37,412 nucleotides of DNA. Origin: DATIYF01 sp035517775 (GTDB lineage: Bacteria > Acidobacteriota > Terriglobia > Terriglobales > Acidobacteriaceae). Position numbers and translations under genes: made by a program. The stretch is from positions 1-37,412 of the forward strand of contig DATIYF010000015.1 in assembly GCA_035517775.1 (NCBI GenBank), in the 5' to 3' direction. Under the pieces are notes generated by a model. The model was not told where the DNA came from and did not search any database. It worked only from the letters and a program-made list of their open reading frames with translations. Of the stretch, positions 24,722 to 33,205 are shown one piece after another. Numbering within the stretch: position 1 is the first letter of the stretch; every line of letters starts with the position of its first letter.

Positions 24722-26776
24722 ATGACATCGTTTCGCGGTTCGCGGCTTCGGCGCTCGCTCGTGGGCGCGGTATTGTTCGCTCTGGTACAACTGCCGCTGT
24801 ATGCCAGCGACGCGCTGCACATCTGGGTGGGAAAGCTGGACCGCGCTTCTTCCCAGCAATGGGTCGAGGCGCACCTGGCGCAGGAGAAGACAGACATTGA
24901 TGAATTGCTGGCGGTGCAGGGCAAGCGGACGATCGAAAATACGCTGCGTCCTTACGACAACGCGCAGAACGAGCTGGCCGTAGCCGGCTATCAGTCGTAC
25001 CTGATGTATTCCGTGGCGCCGCAGAAAGAGGCGCGCGATGCCGGGCAGGAGCTGGCGCAGAAGGTGCAGGCGGTGAGCACGGCGCTGAGCCTGAACCAGG
25101 AGGTTTACCGGGCGCTGGCCGCGGTGGACGTTTCGGCCGCCGATCCCGCCACGCGGCACTACATGGACCGGACCCTGCTGGAGTACCGGCTTTCCGGCGT
25201 GGATAAAGACGCGGCTACTCGGGCAAAGATCAAGGAACTGGCCGACCACATCACCGATGAGGCGCTGAAGTTCGGAAGGAATGTGGATGAGCACGTCAAT
25301 CACGTGGTGGCGAAAGACAAGGCAGAGCTGAACGGCCTGCCGGCGGATTTTATCGCTGCGCATCCCGTGGGCGCGGATGGTTCAGTCACCCTGAGCACCG
25401 ACGAGACCGACTACTCGCCGGTGGTGAGCTACGCCGCCAGCAGCGACCTGCGGAAGCAGATGTACATGGCGTACCACACCCGCGCCTATCCGGAGAACAA
25501 GCCGATTCTGCTGGATGTGTTGAAATCGCGCTATGAAATGGCGAAGATTCTCGGCTACTCGTCTTACGCCGATCTGGCCACCGCCGACCAGATGATGGGC
25601 TCGGCGGCGAATATGAAAGCCTTTCTGGCGCAGGCGGATGAGGCTTCGCGCGCGGCCTCGCACCGCGAGTACGAGATGCTGCTGGCCTTCGCCCGGCAAA
25701 AAGATCCCAATATCACCAGCATCAACGCCTATGACGGCGCCTACTGGGACGAGCAATACACGCGCTCGCACTTCAACTTCGATTCGCAGTCGGTGCGGCC
25801 CTACTTTCCCTATGATCGGGTGCAGCAGGGAATTCTCGATACCGCCGCGCAGCTGTTTCACGTGAGCTTCAAGCCGGCGCCCGAGGCGCCGGTATGGGAC
25901 CCTTCGGTTTCCGCATGGAACGTATTCGACAGCGGCAAACTCGTGGGCCGCGTGTATCTCGATATGCATCCCCGGGAGGGAAAAGACAAATGGTTCAGCT
26001 CGGCGCCGGTGGTGCCGGGAATCAAGAACCGGCAGTTGCCTGAAGGTGTGCTCATCTGCAACTTCGCCGGCGGCAAGCCGGGCGATCCGGGGCTTTTGCA
26101 GTATGACGACGTGGTGACCTTCTTTCATGAATTCGGCCACCTGATGCACAACATCCTGGGCGGGCAGCAGCAGTGGAGCGGCATTACCGGCTTCTCGACG
26201 GAAACGGATTTTGTGGAGGCGCCGTCGCAGATGCTGGAAGAATTTTTCCGCGACCCGACCATCCTCCGCGGCTTTGCCCGGCACTACCAGACCAACGAAG
26301 TGCTGCCCCTCGACCTGATCGAGCGCATGAACCGGGCCAGCGCCTTCGGGCGCGCCAGCTGGGTGCAGGGCCAGCTTTTCTATTCGACCTATGCGCTCGA
26401 CGTGCACGACGCGCCGCCGGATTCAATTGATCTGGATGCCCTGCTGCGCGCCGATTACACCCGCTTTTATCCTTATCCTTTCGTGGAAGGCAACCGCTTT
26501 TATACCGCCTTCACGCATCTGATGGGCTACAGCTCGAACTATTACACCTACCTGCTGGATAAAGTCATCGCCCTCGATTTCTTCAGCCAGTTCGATAAGA
26601 ACAATCTGCTGGGCGGGCCGGCGGCCATGCGCTACCGGAGAGAAGTGCTCGAACCCGGCGGATCAAAACCCGGGACGGAACTGGTGCGCAGCTTTCTGGG
26701 CCGTCCGCAGAATTTTGACGCCTTCAAGCGCTGGATGGATGAAGAGTTCGCGGATAGCTCGAAGCCGGCCAACTGA
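24722..26776 (+). CDS. Secreted M3-family oligopeptidase
   Basis: A 684-residue zinc metallopeptidase of the M3 (thimet oligopeptidase/Dcp) family. The active-site helix is H469-E-F-G-H473 (TFFHEFGHLMHNIL) and the third ligand lies in DFVEAPSQMLEEF, about 25 residues on. An N-terminal signal peptide (MTSFRGSRLRRSLVGAVLFALVQLPLYA) points to periplasmic digestion of short peptides, unlike the cytoplasmic E. coli homologues. LGYSSYADLATADQMMGSAANMKAFL and ARYFDMH-like YLDMHPREGKDKW are family blocks. ATG 24722 is preceded by AGGGAGA. It has its own promoter at 24642-24671. Length is normal for the family. Confidence 0.93.
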   Translation: MTSFRGSRLRRSLVGAVLFALVQLPLYASDALHIWVGKLDRASSQQWVEAHLAQEKTDIDELLAVQGKRTIENTLRPYDNAQNELAVAGYQSYLMYSVAPQKEARDAGQELAQKVQAVSTALSLNQEVYRALAAVDVSAADPATRHYMDRTLLEYRLSGVDKDAATRAKIKELADHITDEALKFGRNVDEHVNHVVAKDKAELNGLPADFIAAHPVGADGSVTLSTDETDYSPVVSYAASSDLRKQMYMAYHTRAYPENKPILLDVLKSRYEMAKILGYSSYADLATADQMMGSAANMKAFLAQADEASRAASHREYEMLLAFARQKDPNITSINAYDGAYWDEQYTRSHFNFDSQSVRPYFPYDRVQQGILDTAAQLFHVSFKPAPEAPVWDPSVSAWNVFDSGKLVGRVYLDMHPREGKDKWFSSAPVVPGIKNRQLPEGVLICNFAGGKPGDPGLLQYDDVVTFFHEFGHLMHNILGGQQQWSGITGFSTETDFVEAPSQMLEEFFRDPTILRGFARHYQTNEVLPLDLIERMNRASAFGRASWVQGQLFYSTYALDVHDAPPDSIDLDALLRADYTRFYPYPFVEGNRFYTAFTHLMGYSSNYYTYLLDKVIALDFFSQFDKNNLLGGPAAMRYRREVLEPGGSKPGTELVRSFLGRPQNFDAFKRWMDEEFADSSKPAN

Positions 26777-27030
26777 ATCCTGCTGAAAGTTCGGCCAGCG
26801 TAAGTGTGAAAGGGCGCGGCTTCAGCCGTGCCGCGCAGCAACCCACGTCTCACTGGCGCCCATGAGGCGCAACTTCCGCAGGCGCTGATGCTTCTCATGC
26901 GCCGGAAAAAGCAGATTCCTCGCAGCCTCGGAATGACAACAGGGATTGGTCCGGACGGCGAAGAGTGGAGCGGCGAGGAATCAGCACTCCGCGCGGCTGA
27001 TCGCAAGCCTGCAAGGGAACCACGCGCTCC
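26777..27030. other. Intergenic region containing family B repeat
   Basis: It contains the family B element (26810-26886) and a following block (about 26895-26945) with CAGATTCCTCGCAGCCTCGG and ATGACAACAGG, a type of dispersed sequence often seen in these genomes. No gene is seen. Confidence 0.5.
26810..26886 (+). repeat. Dispersed repeat, family B copy 2
   Basis: GGGCGCGGCTTCAGCCGTGC, a variable middle, then CATGAGGCGCAACTTCCGCA and GGCGC. The same block order is found inverted at 7292-7368. Confidence 0.7.
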
Positions 27031-27531
27031 CTATTTCTCTTGCAGTTCGGCCCAGGCCCCAACTTTCCCGTAGTAAACCCGCACCTCGCAGCGCTTGGGA
27101 GCCAGGTGGCCGAGCGAAACTTTCAGCTCGTCCAGCGGGCGTTCGAGTGGAGCCGTCTGCATGGGAGCGCGGGCCAGGTCCTGGGCTTCATCATACTTGG
27201 CGCCGGGGGTCACGTTGCGATTCACCACCAGGGTCCAGTTGCCTTTGCCCGGGATTACGTACATGCTGAAGGCGCCAATAGGAATGGTCGAGCCGCCCAG
27301 CGTGGTCTCGGTCTGGGTGAACAGAAACATCGGCTCCCCGGCGGGAAACAGCTTGCCCGAGGGCAATTCTTTTTCATGACCGGCGGCCGAAGAGTTGTAA
27401 CGAACGCTGACCTGAGTGCCGTCGTCATAGGTGCAGGCGGAAGAGGCCTGCGGGCCCGCAGGCGTTTCCTGCGCGGCCAGGGCAGGAGTGAATACGGCGA
27501 GCGAAAGCGCGACGAGGGCGAGCAAGCGCAT
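27031..27531 (-). CDS. Secreted DUF2911 protein
   Basis: A 166-residue protein with a signal peptide (MRLLALVALSLAVFTPALAA). The body matches the DUF2911 family: KLFPAGEPMFLFTQTETTLGGSTIPIGAFSMYVIPGKGNWTLVVNR, then AQDLARAPMQTAPLERPLDELKVSLG. Members are periplasmic and common in Acidobacteriota and Bacteroidota; none has a defined activity that I know. GAGGAGC precedes ATG 27531. A longer in-frame start at 27636 would bury the signal peptide and is rejected. Confidence 0.88.
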   Translation of the reverse strand: MRLLALVALSLAVFTPALAAQETPAGPQASSACTYDDGTQVSVRYNSSAAGHEKELPSGKLFPAGEPMFLFTQTETTLGGSTIPIGAFSMYVIPGKGNWTLVVNRNVTPGAKYDEAQDLARAPMQTAPLERPLDELKVSLGHLAPKRCEVRVYYGKVGAWAELQEK

Positions 27532-27736
27532 GGGAGAAGCTCCTCGAGTAGATTTTGCGGCATCATTGTACCCCCAAATGCCACACTGAGACCGTGCCGC
27601 ACGCAGTCCTAGGCTTGTTTGGGCACTCATAACCACAGATCATTAACCACGTAGGACCCGAAGTTATACGAAGAAAATCCACGAAATCCGGGCGCGTATT
27701 CGGCTTCCCGCGGGGCGCGAAGTAGAATAGCGAAAT

Positions 27737-28390
27737 ATGGCGGCTGAGATGCCAGGCAAGAAAATCTACGTCACGCTCACGGGACTGCCGCTCTCGTTTG
27801 AAATGAAGTGGCCGTTTCACAAGTCCACGTCGGGGGCGGATTTCTGGGTGCTGCATTGCGACGTGCATCTGGAAAACTCCGCCGGGCTGCATGCGCCGCT
27901 GGCGGTGAATTTGACGGAAACCGTACGCCAGGTGCTGCCTTCGCTCGACCAGCAGGCGACCGAAGGTCCGGTGATCAACGCGCTGCGCAAGGAAGTGGAC
28001 CGGCGGCAGGTGGAGTTCCTGAAATCGGGGAAGCTGGTGCCAGTCAACTTTTCCAGCCGGCATTACGATTTCAAGCGCGGCAAGTGGATCTTCGGCAAAG
28101 CCAGCGATGAAGAAATCGAGCTGCTGCTGGCGCGCAAGGTCTATTGGCAGACTCGGCTGGTGGGAGGAGCGGTGTGGGTGGGCGATCCTACCGAGGCACT
28201 CTACGTGGAGACTGCGCCGGCGCACATTCTGGAAGTGACGCGAAAGCTGGCGCAGCGCGGCCTGATGACGCTGGAGGCGCAGCAGGCGGCGGCGAACGCG
28301 GCGCTGATGGCGCAGTCAGAAAAGTTCGAGGCGGATATGCAGGCGGCCGTCTCTGAACTGGAGAAGAAGCACGCCTTCGAGCGGGGATGA
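27737..28390 (+). CDS. Conserved-looking cytoplasmic protein of unknown function
   Basis: A 217-residue soluble protein without signal peptide or membrane segments. Residues about 9-120 are beta-rich (KKIYVTLTGLPLSFEMKWPFHKS, PVNFSSRHYDFKRGKWIFGK). The C-terminal ~45 residues form a charged, Ala-rich coiled coil (LMTLEAQQAAANAALMAQSEKFEADMQAAVSELEKKHAFE). I do not recognise a family. Codon use and G+C match its neighbours, and no competing frame is longer, so I take it as a real gene. A TAGAAT at 27723-27728 just before the start could be a -10 element of a nearly leaderless transcript. Confidence 0.75.
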   Translation: MAAEMPGKKIYVTLTGLPLSFEMKWPFHKSTSGADFWVLHCDVHLENSAGLHAPLAVNLTETVRQVLPSLDQQATEGPVINALRKEVDRRQVEFLKSGKLVPVNFSSRHYDFKRGKWIFGKASDEEIELLLARKVYWQTRLVGGAVWVGDPTEALYVETAPAHILEVTRKLAQRGLMTLEAQQAAANAALMAQSEKFEADMQAAVSELEKKHAFERG

Positions 28391-28411
28391 CACCTGCGCC
28401 GGGCTTTTCCG

Positions 28412-28993
28412 CTACTGCTTCATGGCGTCAATCATCTGGAACAGCTGGGTCTCCGGCTGCTTGACCTCTTCCACGCGCGGTCCGCGATTGCTGACCACAT
28501 AGACGGTGGGCGTGTGCTGGATTCCCACCCGCTGCCCGAGTTGCTTGTCTTCGTTTACCTCGCCGGCTAATTTTCCCTGCGGATCAATCACGAAGGGCAG
28601 GTCTACCTTGTGGCCGGCCGCGAACTTCGCCACGTAAGAGTGCAGGTTGTCGGGATTGATCTCCAACTGGTTGGCAAAGATGTAATCGCGGAAGTCGAAA
28701 CCCAGCTGCTTGGAGCGGGAGTCGAAGTAATGGGCGAAAAGCGCCGCCTGGTAAGACCAGTTGTGCAGGGGCAAAGGAAAATCGTAAACCACCAGCGGAA
28801 TCTTGTACTCCTGCACTGCCTTCTGCAGCAGAGGCGCGGTGCGGGCGCACATGGGGCATTGCAGGTCTTCGAAGACAATCAGGGCCACCGGCGCGCCTTT
28901 GGGAGGCCGAAGGATGGAAGCCGCATCCTGGGCCGCGGCAGGAACAAGGGTGAGAGCAGCGATGGCTAAGGCGAGAAGAGAGCGTCTGATCAT
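28412..28993 (-). CDS. DsbA-like periplasmic thiol protein
   Basis: A 193-residue protein with a signal peptide (MIRRSLLALAIAALTLVPAAAQ) and a thioredoxin/DsbA-like fold with a helical insert (Thioredoxin_4 type). Active site C47-P-M-C50 in FEDLQCPMCARTAP; the cis-proline is in GIQHTPTVYVV. It probably makes or rearranges disulfides in exported proteins. The CPMC dipeptide differs from CPHC of DsbA, so redox potential may differ. No DsbB partner is in the window. Confidence 0.88.
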   Translation of the reverse strand: MIRRSLLALAIAALTLVPAAAQDAASILRPPKGAPVALIVFEDLQCPMCARTAPLLQKAVQEYKIPLVVYDFPLPLHNWSYQAALFAHYFDSRSKQLGFDFRDYIFANQLEINPDNLHSYVAKFAAGHKVDLPFVIDPQGKLAGEVNEDKQLGQRVGIQHTPTVYVVSNRGPRVEEVKQPETQLFQMIDAMKQ

Positions 28994-29299
28994 AGTAGAT
29001 TACCCAGTTTAGATGCGCCGTAAGCGAAATCTCGTAACCCGACGAGACCTCGGCAGGCAAAGGGATTCTTCTTCCTATGGTAACCGAACCGAGAGGGAAG
29101 ATGCAGAGCGGCCGTTTCCGCATTAACCACTAAGATCACGAAGGCCGTCCACGAAAATCGTATCAAAGCCAATGAGGGTGTTCCGGCCCTCAAGTGCTTG
29201 CGGGCGAGAAAGCTCCAAATCTGGCTGGCTTTCCTCTTACTAAAGTTACTTTGACTTGGCACGGTGCACGGGCGACCATGGAAAGTTCGGGAGACGCTT
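28994..29299. other. Intergenic region, no clear features
   Basis: The gap between the divergently transcribed DsbA-like and Sel1 genes. It contains a short ACGAAGG-type fragment (about 29135-29160). I see no gene, RNA or obvious promoter pair. Confidence 0.4.
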
Positions 29300-30103
29300 A
29301 TGTTCCGCTGCTTGGCGGCCTTAATCCTTGTGTTTGCAACCGTCAGCCCTGCTCTGGCGCAGGCGCCCAGCCCGCAACGGCTGTACGAAATGGGAATGAA
29401 TGCCTTTACCGGCGTCGGCCCGGAGCGCAACAACCAGAATGCCCTCGACTATACCCGGCGCTCGGCGGAGTTGGGATATCCCCCGGCGGAAGTGGTGATG
29501 GGCTATTTCTATGACACGGGGACGATAGTGACGCGCGATCCGGCGGAGGCGGCCAACTGGTACAAGAAAGCGGCCTTGCAGGATGATCCCGTAGGGGAGT
29601 GGCTGCTGGGCCGGCTGATTTTCATGGGCGCGGTTCCGCCCCGCGACCTGGAAGAGGCGGCGCGCTGGCTGCAAAAGGCGGCGGCGCACAATGATCCCTT
29701 TGGCGAGTATCTGCTGGGAAAGGTAAAGCTGGAGCGCCAGGACTACAGCGCGGCAGCGGGGTGGTTCCGCAAGGCCGCCATGCAAGGCTTGCCGCAGGCG
29801 CAGCAACAGTTGGGAATGCTGCTGAAGCAGGGCCAGGGCGTGAATATGGATAAATTCGAGGCCTACGTATGGCTGCAGGTGAGCTACGATGCCGGCAACC
29901 AGTCGGCGCCGGTGGCCAACGCGCTGCTCGAGCTGGGCGCGGCGCTGGGCAGCAACCAGATCGAGCAAGCCAAGAGCAAAGCACGCGACCTCGAACAGAC
30001 TGCCAACCGGGCGGTGGCGGCGCGAGGCTGCACCGGCTGGGCAGGAGAGTTTGGGGCAATTCCGGCGCCGCCGACTCCCGACATTGAAAATTATTGCCGC
30101 TGA
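29300..30103 (+). CDS. Secreted Sel1-repeat protein
   Basis: A 267-residue protein with a signal peptide (MFRCLAALILVFATVSPALA) and about five Sel1-like helical repeats (36-38 residues each). They are recognised by blocks such as YTRRSAELGYPPAEVVMGYFY, NWYKKAALQDDPVGEWLLGRL, RWLQKAAAHNDPFGEYLLGKV and GWFRKAAMQGLPQAQQQLGML. A C-terminal segment with two cysteines (GCTGWAGEFG and NYC) follows. Sel1 proteins scaffold protein complexes; the partner is unknown. ATG 29300 has GGGAGA upstream and starts the signal peptide exactly. Confidence 0.9.
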   Translation: MFRCLAALILVFATVSPALAQAPSPQRLYEMGMNAFTGVGPERNNQNALDYTRRSAELGYPPAEVVMGYFYDTGTIVTRDPAEAANWYKKAALQDDPVGEWLLGRLIFMGAVPPRDLEEAARWLQKAAAHNDPFGEYLLGKVKLERQDYSAAAGWFRKAAMQGLPQAQQQLGMLLKQGQGVNMDKFEAYVWLQVSYDAGNQSAPVANALLELGAALGSNQIEQAKSKARDLEQTANRAVAARGCTGWAGEFGAIPAPPTPDIENYCR

Positions 30104-30273
30104 GCGGGCCGCGAAGAGCCCGGCCCCCCGGGCCTGCCGGCTCCATTCCCGAATTTCAAATTGTCAGTTCTAGTCTTTCGTTCTCGGCTGCTGCCGCCGG
30201 ATATCAGCCATTTGTTCGCGGAAGAGTCTCACAGTATAGTTGCGGGTGCGGGCCATCGCCGCCCTCGACTGCC

Positions 30274-30615
30274 ATGACTGATTGTCTGTTCTGCCGCATT
30301 CTGCGGGGTGAAATTCCTTCCCGCAAGGTTTATGAGGATGAGCACACCTACGCCTTTGAGGATCTCAATCCCAAGGCGCCGACGCACGTGCTGGTGATTC
30401 CCAAGCGCCACCTCGTGGACCTGAAAGAAGCGAGGGCCGAAGACGCCGAATTGATTGGCCGCTGCCACCTGGCCGCGGCCAGGATCGCGCGGGAGCGTGG
30501 CATTGAACAGGGCTATCGCACCGTGCTCAACGTTGGCCCGGATTCGGGGCAATCCGTTTTTCACCTGCACGTGCACCTGATCGGGGGCAGAAAGATGGGA
30601 TGGCCGCCGGGCTAA
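30274..30615 (+). CDS. HIT-family nucleotide hydrolase (HinT-like)
   Basis: A 113-residue histidine-triad protein. DCLFCRILRGEIPSRKVYEDEHTYAFEDLNPKAPTHVLVIPKRH is the HinT N-terminus, with zinc-type C4 and C7. The triad is HLHVHLIGG near residues 97-105, preceded by NVGPDSGQSVFHLH. HinT proteins hydrolyse purine nucleoside phosphoramidates. Size is standard (110-120). ATG 30274 gives the canonical start; the longer upstream frame has no family match. Confidence 0.95.
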   Translation: MTDCLFCRILRGEIPSRKVYEDEHTYAFEDLNPKAPTHVLVIPKRHLVDLKEARAEDAELIGRCHLAAARIARERGIEQGYRTVLNVGPDSGQSVFHLHVHLIGGRKMGWPPG

Positions 30616-30625
30616 GTGCCGGTCA

Positions 30626-32755
30626 TCACTCCGGCAGGGCAAACGCCACATACACCGCCACCGAGGATGGTTGGACCGCGGATTTCCGATGAGTTTTGCC
30701 GCCGCCGGCGGCAATCACCACAAACTGCCGGCCGTTCGCCTCGTAGGTTGCAGGTGTGGCGTTGCCGGCGTTGGGCAGGGCGGCTTCCCACAGCAGCCGG
30801 CCCGTGGCCTTGTCGAAGGCGCGAATCTTGTTGTCATAGTCGGTGGCCGCAATGAACAGCAGGCCACCGGCCGTTACGACCGGGCCGCCGTAGTTTTCGG
30901 TGCCCGTATCCTTCAATCCCTGAGCGGCCAGCTCGGGATATTCTCCCAGGGGAATCTGCCAGGCGAACTTCCCCGTATCGAGATAAATACAGGTGAGCGT
31001 TCCCCAGGGCGGTTGGATGGCGGGGTAGCCGTCCTTATCCAGGAATCGGTTGTAGCCGTCGCTCATGTACTTCATCTCGAGGGCGGAAGAAGTCTTGACT
31101 TGAGCGTTGCCATTTTCGCCGCGCAAGACATATCCCACCACAGCGCGTATCCCGTCCTCTCCCAGGCGGGCGAAACTGGGCATGCGGCCGCTGCCCTGTG
31201 AGACCAGGGCCATTACGTCAGCCTCGGCAAACTGATCGCCCAGCCCGGTGAGCGCGGGAACGTCAGGCGGCGCCCCTTGCCTATTTGCCTTGTGGCAAGC
31301 CGCGCACTCGCGCAGATAAATGCTTTTGCCGCTCGCCCTTCCAGGGAGCGGCTTTTGTTCCACCATTCGCAGCACCCACGCCATCTCATTCGAATTGACG
31401 TAGAGCATGTGGGTCTCAGGATCGAAGGCCGGTCCGCCCCACTCGGCGCCGCCATCGAAGCCGGGAAAGATGATGGTGCCTTGCACACTGGCGGGCACGA
31501 ACTGTCCGTTGCTGCGCAGCTTGCCAAAACGGGCCAGAGCCTCCTGGTGAGCATCAGGCGTGCGTTGCGTAATCATGTCGGCCGTGAGCAGCTGGCGGGC
31601 GAAGGGCGGCGGCGCCAGGGGCAAGGGCTGAGTCTCGGCGGCAATTTCCCCGGAGAGATCGGAGGGCGGGTACTTGCGATACTCGATGGGAAAAAGCGGC
31701 TTGCCGGTTTCGCGATCGAAAACAAAGACGAACCCGGACTTGGTGGGCTGGGCCACGGCGTCAATCTGCCGCCCCTCGCGGCTCACCGTGACCAGGCTTG
31801 GAGGCGTGGGCAGGTCGCGGTCCCATATATCGTGGCGCACGGTCTGAAAGTGCCAGACCCGCTCGCCGGTTTCAGCCTTCAGAGCAATCAGAGAGCTGGC
31901 GAAGAGGTTATCGCCGGGGCGGTTGGCGCCGTAGAAATCGTAAGCCGCCGAGCCGGTCGGGACAAACAGCAGGCCCCGCTTTGCATCGAGAGCAAAGCCT
32001 GACCAGTCATTGGCAGCGCCGCTGAACTTCCAGGCGTCTGCGGGCCAGGTTTGGTAGCCAACCTCGCCGGCATGAGGGATGGTGTGAAATGACCAGCGCA
32101 GCTTCCCGGTGCGCGCGTCGTAAGCGCGAATGTCTCCCAGGGCGGCGGGCAGGGTTTCACTCACGCTGCTGCCCACGATGAGAAGGTTCTTGTAAATGAT
32201 GCCGGGCGAGGTCATGGTGACCCAGTCTTTAGTCTCTCGGCCTAAGTCATCGCGAAGGTCAATGCGGCCGCCGTTGCCGAAATCTGCAATCGGCTTGCCC
32301 GTGGCGGCGTCGAGGGAATAGAGATATTGGCGGGCGGCCGAAAAAATGCGGCGGTCATTCCCCTGCGCCCAATAGGTCACGCCGCGGCTGCGGACGTTGC
32401 GGTAAAGAAGCTGAAACGGCTGCCCGGCCCAGGGGTTGAAGCGCCACAGCAGCTTGCCCGTGGCGGCGTCGAGAGCAATCACGTTGGCTTTCGGAGTGGT
32501 TGCGTACAGCCTCCCATCCACCACGATGGGATTGCATTCCATCTCCGAGCCAGGGGAGCCATCGCCGGTATCAAAGGTCCACGCCACCTGCAGCCGCTTC
32601 ACGTTGCTGCGATTGATCTGCGCCAGGCTGGAATAGTGAGTGTTGCCAGGCCCCCCGCCGAATGCGCTCCACTCCGAATGCCGCGCGGCGGGGCGTTGGC
32701 AGCCGCCGAGAAGTAGAACAACTGAACCCACAAGAAACAGTCGAGCAGCTTTCAT
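30626..32755 (-). CDS. PQQ-type beta-propeller dehydrogenase with inserted cytochrome c domain (lipoprotein)
   Basis: A 709-residue protein resembling membrane-type quinoprotein glucose/alcohol dehydrogenases. Lipobox LLLGGC puts the lipid on C19. Propeller tryptophan-docking motifs recur: VIALDAATGKLLWRF (92-106), YLYSLDAATGKPIADFGNGGRIDLR, IRAYDARTGKLRWSF, LIALKAETGERVWHF with the active-site-like HDIWDRDLP, and IRAFDKATGRLLWEA. A c-type heme motif C484-A-A-C-H488 sits inside the propeller sequence, between blades, rather than at an end. Oxidised sugars or alcohols would feed electrons through PQQ and heme to the respiratory chain, in the periplasm. ATG 32755 is chosen; ATG 32773 is possible. 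It converges with the HIT gene. Substrate unknown. Confidence 0.87.
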   Translation of the reverse strand: MKAARLFLVGSVVLLLGGCQRPAARHSEWSAFGGGPGNTHYSSLAQINRSNVKRLQVAWTFDTGDGSPGSEMECNPIVVDGRLYATTPKANVIALDAATGKLLWRFNPWAGQPFQLLYRNVRSRGVTYWAQGNDRRIFSAARQYLYSLDAATGKPIADFGNGGRIDLRDDLGRETKDWVTMTSPGIIYKNLLIVGSSVSETLPAALGDIRAYDARTGKLRWSFHTIPHAGEVGYQTWPADAWKFSGAANDWSGFALDAKRGLLFVPTGSAAYDFYGANRPGDNLFASSLIALKAETGERVWHFQTVRHDIWDRDLPTPPSLVTVSREGRQIDAVAQPTKSGFVFVFDRETGKPLFPIEYRKYPPSDLSGEIAAETQPLPLAPPPFARQLLTADMITQRTPDAHQEALARFGKLRSNGQFVPASVQGTIIFPGFDGGAEWGGPAFDPETHMLYVNSNEMAWVLRMVEQKPLPGRASGKSIYLRECAACHKANRQGAPPDVPALTGLGDQFAEADVMALVSQGSGRMPSFARLGEDGIRAVVGYVLRGENGNAQVKTSSALEMKYMSDGYNRFLDKDGYPAIQPPWGTLTCIYLDTGKFAWQIPLGEYPELAAQGLKDTGTENYGGPVVTAGGLLFIAATDYDNKIRAFDKATGRLLWEAALPNAGNATPATYEANGRQFVVIAAGGGKTHRKSAVQPSSVAVYVAFALPE

Positions 32756-32926
32756 GCGTTGGCGCCGGAGCATCACCTCGGGCAGAGAGTATAAACGCAA
32801 CCGGGTTCGTCGCATGTCACTCCGAACCGTTCGCAGCCGCGCGAGCGGCCAGAACGCGTGAGGAACCTGCATTTCCCCTCGCCGCGACCCCGGATCCGGC
32901 GCCTGCCCTCGGCACTATTGTGCCAC
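32756..32926. other. Intergenic, upstream of the PQQ protein
   Basis: No gene is seen. It includes part of a dispersed sequence (about 32815-32875, GCGCGAGCGGCCAGAACGCG). The PQQ gene promoter should lie here, but I cannot pick one by eye. Confidence 0.35.
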
Positions 32927-32955
32927 TTGATCGCGCCGGGCTTGTGTACTACTCT
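32927..32955 (+). promoter_or_regulatory. Promoter of the intergenic RNA/peptide unit
   Basis: TTGATC (32927-32932), exactly 17 bp, TACTCT (32950-32955). The predicted start of transcription is about 32962, just ahead of a near-perfect ribosome-binding site. Confidence 0.45.
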
Positions 32956-32983
32956 GGATTTACACCGGAAAGGAGGTGGTCGA

Positions 32984-33046
32984 ATGACAAGTTCTGATTG
33001 TGGCAGTAGATGTACTCATAGACCAGGTGAGGTGGCTGAGACTTAG
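32984..33046 (+). CDS. 20-residue peptide ORF inside the structured RNA
   Basis: ATG to TAG encodes a 20-residue peptide, MTSSDCGSRCTHRPGEVAET, with a C-x3-C pair and one histidine. It is preceded by AAAGGAGGTGGTC (32968-32980), which agrees at 11 of 13 positions with the ideal anti-16S match, and the spacing is optimal (7 nt from AGGAGG to ATG). Codons (ACA, AGT, TCT, AGA, CAT) are unlike the G+C-rich neighbours, which suggests constraint on the RNA sequence. The stop codon lies within the hairpin at 33042-33061, and codons 13-18 overlap the 5' strand of the long-range stem, so translation would remodel the RNA. It could be a leader peptide, a short functional peptide or part of an RNA structure. 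Confidence 0.45.
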   Translation: MTSSDCGSRCTHRPGEVAET

Positions 33047-33205
33047 GGCGGTCGCTCTAAGAACCTTCGCAACTCGACCGGTGATTCAGGATTGGACCCG
33101 GCGTTAGGTCGCGCCGGAGCTTCGATTGCACCACCCCGGAGTTCGCCGAAGTGGCCACTAATTGTTAGAGTGACCACCTCTTGGTCAATCCAAAACAGTC
33201 CACCG

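Noticed and set aside
33021..33186. Identification of the intergenic RNA as tmRNA, 6S, SRP RNA or RNase P RNA
   Set aside because: The hallmark sequences of these RNAs (tag peptide and tRNA-like ends, SRP GGAA tetraloop region, RNase P conserved core) are absent.
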